Below are positions 61,501-64,000 of a stretch of 64,000 nucleotides of DNA, piece after piece (position 1 is the stretch's first letter; each line of letters opens with the position of its first letter). The notes under the pieces were generated by a model. It was not told the DNA's origin. It ran no database searches and saw nothing but the letters and a program-made list of their open reading frames with translations. The position numbers and the translations under genes are program-made. Source of the stretch: Physcomitrium patens (Eukaryota > Streptophyta > Bryopsida > Funariales > Funariaceae); the NCBI RefSeq assembly GCF_000002425.4, contig NC_037266.1, positions 9,031,818-9,095,817 of the forward strand. Direction: 5' to 3'.

Positions 61501-63795
61501 CATCATTATCTAGAAGGCACCTCAAGTCCACTTACCGTATATACAAACCATGAAAACCTTGAGTATTTCATGTCAACACGTATCTTGAATTGTCGTGAAG
61601 CCTGTTGGAGCATGTCTTTATCTAGATTCAATTTCAAGATCACTTATCCATTCGAAAAATAATAAGGTCTATCAAACACTCTTTCTAGACATTCTTATCT
61701 TGTACCAAAAGAAAGAGATGCATCTTTTGATCAACAAAGATCAATTCTCTTGAAGCCCGAGCATTTTCATCTTCGAGCTATAAAATCAACATTGATTGTT
61801 GATTCAACATTTTTGAAGCAAACTCAATCAAGCATGTTCTTTGATCCTCTTATTTACGATATCAAGAATACTTTCTCTAAGTCACATGATACTTCCAAGT
61901 TTGAATTCAAGAATAATCTATTATATTTTGAAGGATACCTACATGTTTGAAAAGGTGAAGCTCGATTACGTGTTCTTCAAGCTCATCATGACTTTTCAGC
62001 AGTAAGATATTTTGGGTACAATAAAACTTTGGAACTAATATCCAGGGATTTTTGGTGGCGGCAAATATAGAAGGCAGTCAAAGGTTTTGTACAATCTTGT
62101 GATGTTTGCTTAAGATCAAAAACTCCTTGTCATCAACCTTACGGACTTCTTTAGCTATTACCCATTCCAAAACAACCATGGTCTTCTGTTTCTATGGATT
62201 TCATCATAGATCTCCCAATCTCAGGTTCTTATGATTCTATATTTGTGATAGTAGATCGATTTACGAAGATGGTACATTTTGTACCATGTACAAAATGTAT
62301 TACAAGTAAAGAAACAGCTAAGCTTTTCATTGATAATATCTATTACTATTATGGATTATCAAAGGATATTGTATCGGATAGGGAGACTCAATTTGTATCA
62401 AGATTTTGAAGAATCCTATTCAAGATTCTAAAGGTGGATATAAAGCTTTCTTCAGCTTTTCATCCTCAAACTGATAGACAAATGGAATGGATAAATTAAG
62501 TTCTGAAGTAGTATTTAAGATGTACCATCAACTATGATCAAGATGATTGGACAACTCTTTTACCATTGGCAGAGTTTGCATATAATAATTTGATACATTT
62601 TTCCACTCAACAAACACATTTCTTTGCCTATTATGATTATCATCTATGTCTTGATACTTTTTACTTTTCAAAAGTTAATAAGTGGCCAAAGATTTAGCAA
62701 ATCGCTTGTCAAAGCTACATACAACAATGAAGATACAATTAAAAGAAGCTCAAGAATGACAAAAGACTAATACGGATGCCTATCACAAGGAGCAATCACA
62801 ATATAATATGGGTGACAAGCTATGGTTACTTCGTCGTAATATCAAGACTACTTGTCCTTGTGATAAATTAGATTATTGTAGGCTGGGATCTTTTCTTATT
62901 TGTAAACAAATCAATCCTATTGCCTATCGATTATATCTATTGGAGTCTATGAAGATCCACCTTGTATTTCTCGTGTCTCTTCTTGAGCCGTATAAGATAG
63001 TGAATATCTTGAAAAAAAGACAAATGCCACCTCTTCCTATAGAAGTGGATAATAACCAAGAGTTTGAAGTGGAAGAAGTCTTAGACTCAAGGTGGCGCTG
63101 AAATAGGTTAGAATATCTTGTTCATTGGCATGAATATGATATTAATGAACGCACATAAGAGCCATCAAAGAATCTTACAAATGTAGCAAAGAAAGTTGAA
63201 GTCTTTCATCAACAACATCTATCAAAATTAAGATGAAAAAAACAAACCTTTGCTATAAAAGAAACAAGATCAAAAGAAAATAACATTCTACCTTCTATTT
63301 TTCATTGTAGCTTCTGTGTATTTGTGATGAGATGGAGTACCAACAACTAGCAGATTCCACTCAAGAGCTTTCATTTGCAGACTTACCAAACGAGACATAG
63401 CGATTGTCACAACCTTCAAGATGATGAAATTGAGATGAAGATCCTCAAGTATGACATATCCTTCTTCAAATAGATGGCGAGATACAATGTATTTGATATT
63501 ACAACCTTGGAAAAGACTCTTGATGTTTAGTGATTTTATTAGAGATAAGAACAATTTTTGACGGTGTTCTAAATGTTTTATTTGAAGGAAGTAACAAAGG
63601 CCTCAACTATGACCAAATAATAGGGTGGTCTTTTCGCCTTAATATGGAACACTATAGATGGTTGAGAGGACCTATCAACCATCTTTGAAGAGAGCAAAGA
63701 TCGGAGTATGTAGCAAATATAATTCGTCGCATTTTGGACTTCTTCAACATATGAAGATTGCTCCTTGTAGAACTCGTCCCTAGAAAGGGGGGTAA

Positions 63796-64000
63796 TGTCA
63801 TGGACATATACCTTTACTTCAATAGTTATTTATATGATTAAGTAGAAGTAGGTAAATATAGACTAATTTCATAAAGTCTTCTAGAGAAGCTTCCTAGAAG
63901 CTTTATAGGCGTGGTTTTGACTTTAGATGTATTTATAGGTTAAAAACTTGACCAAAAAGCCAACCATGTATCGGTAGCTTGTGGAACAAGTTATCTCTAT
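63796..64000 (+). repeat. 3' LTR of element C, truncated by the window end
   Basis: The first 205 bp match 51745-51949 with about eight differences; preceded by a G-rich polypurine tract. Confidence 0.93.

Larger units (their letters stand above)
51745..64000 (+). mobile_element. Chromovirus (element C) interrupted by element B; runs off the window
   Basis: The 5' LTR is 51745-52293. The interior resumes after element B at 58555 with gag (about 58690-59735, CCHC CLYCGEAKYTAQYC), protease (ALLDSGASTCFIDEDFA), reverse transcriptase, RNase H, integrase (about 61960-62700) and chromodomain (about 63010-63230). The 3' LTR starts at 63796 after a G-rich polypurine tract and continues past 64000. 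It is related to element A but a separate lineage. Broken, with well over ten breaks. Over the visible 205 bp of the 3' LTR the two LTRs differ at about eight positions (about 4%), so it is a few million years old at common plant rates (rough). It inserted into the RNase H region of element D, probably with ATATA as target. Confidence 0.93.

Noticed and set aside
1-64000. CRISPR arrays, bacterial operons, rRNA genes
   Set aside because: None seen. The repeats are LTRs, MITEs or microsatellites, and the genes are intron-containing plant genes.

Overview
The window looks like nuclear DNA of a land plant, and a bryophyte (probably a moss) is my best guess. The evidence is the gene content: a DHHC palmitoyltransferase, a peroxisomal copper amine oxidase, RNA polymerase II subunit 11 and an oil-body-associated protein, all split by short GT-AG introns. 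The spacers are very AT-rich and full of (TA)n tracts. The dominant repeats are Ty3/gypsy chromoviruses with a C-terminal chromodomain. The species is inference and was not checked by any search.

Layout. 0.6-3.6 kb: a five-exon DHHC S-acyltransferase on the minus strand. 6.3-12.3 kb: a young, nearly whole Ty3/gypsy chromovirus with matching 530-bp LTRs and a 5-bp target duplication. 12.3-20 kb: AT-rich spacer with two tRNA-derived relics and a long poly(A). 20.0-23.4 kb: a probable multi-exon minus-strand gene I cannot name, with a G-box/CCAAT region upstream. 24.5-31 kb: spacer with two GC-rich islands. 31.8-36.5 kb: an eleven-exon copper amine oxidase, complete, with all catalytic residues and a C-terminal SKL. 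38.8-39.9 kb: five-exon NRPB11 on the minus strand. 42.1-42.6 kb: two related fold-back MITEs side by side. 43.35-44.28 kb: a damaged OBAP-type gene.

45.7-64 kb is a graveyard of LTR elements: an LTR fragment, a fossil of a different gypsy-like lineage, a strongly decayed chromovirus, a second chromovirus inserted into it (running off the window), and a third chromovirus in opposite orientation inserted into the second. The innermost element has LTRs packed with perfect heat-shock-element arrays, which I consider the most interesting signal in the window.

The host genes look like independent neighbours, not a pathway, though the amine oxidase (peroxisome) and OBAP (oil bodies) both belong to organelle metabolism. 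All exon models were made by eye from splice sites, reading phase and remembered family sequences. They need transcript data to confirm.
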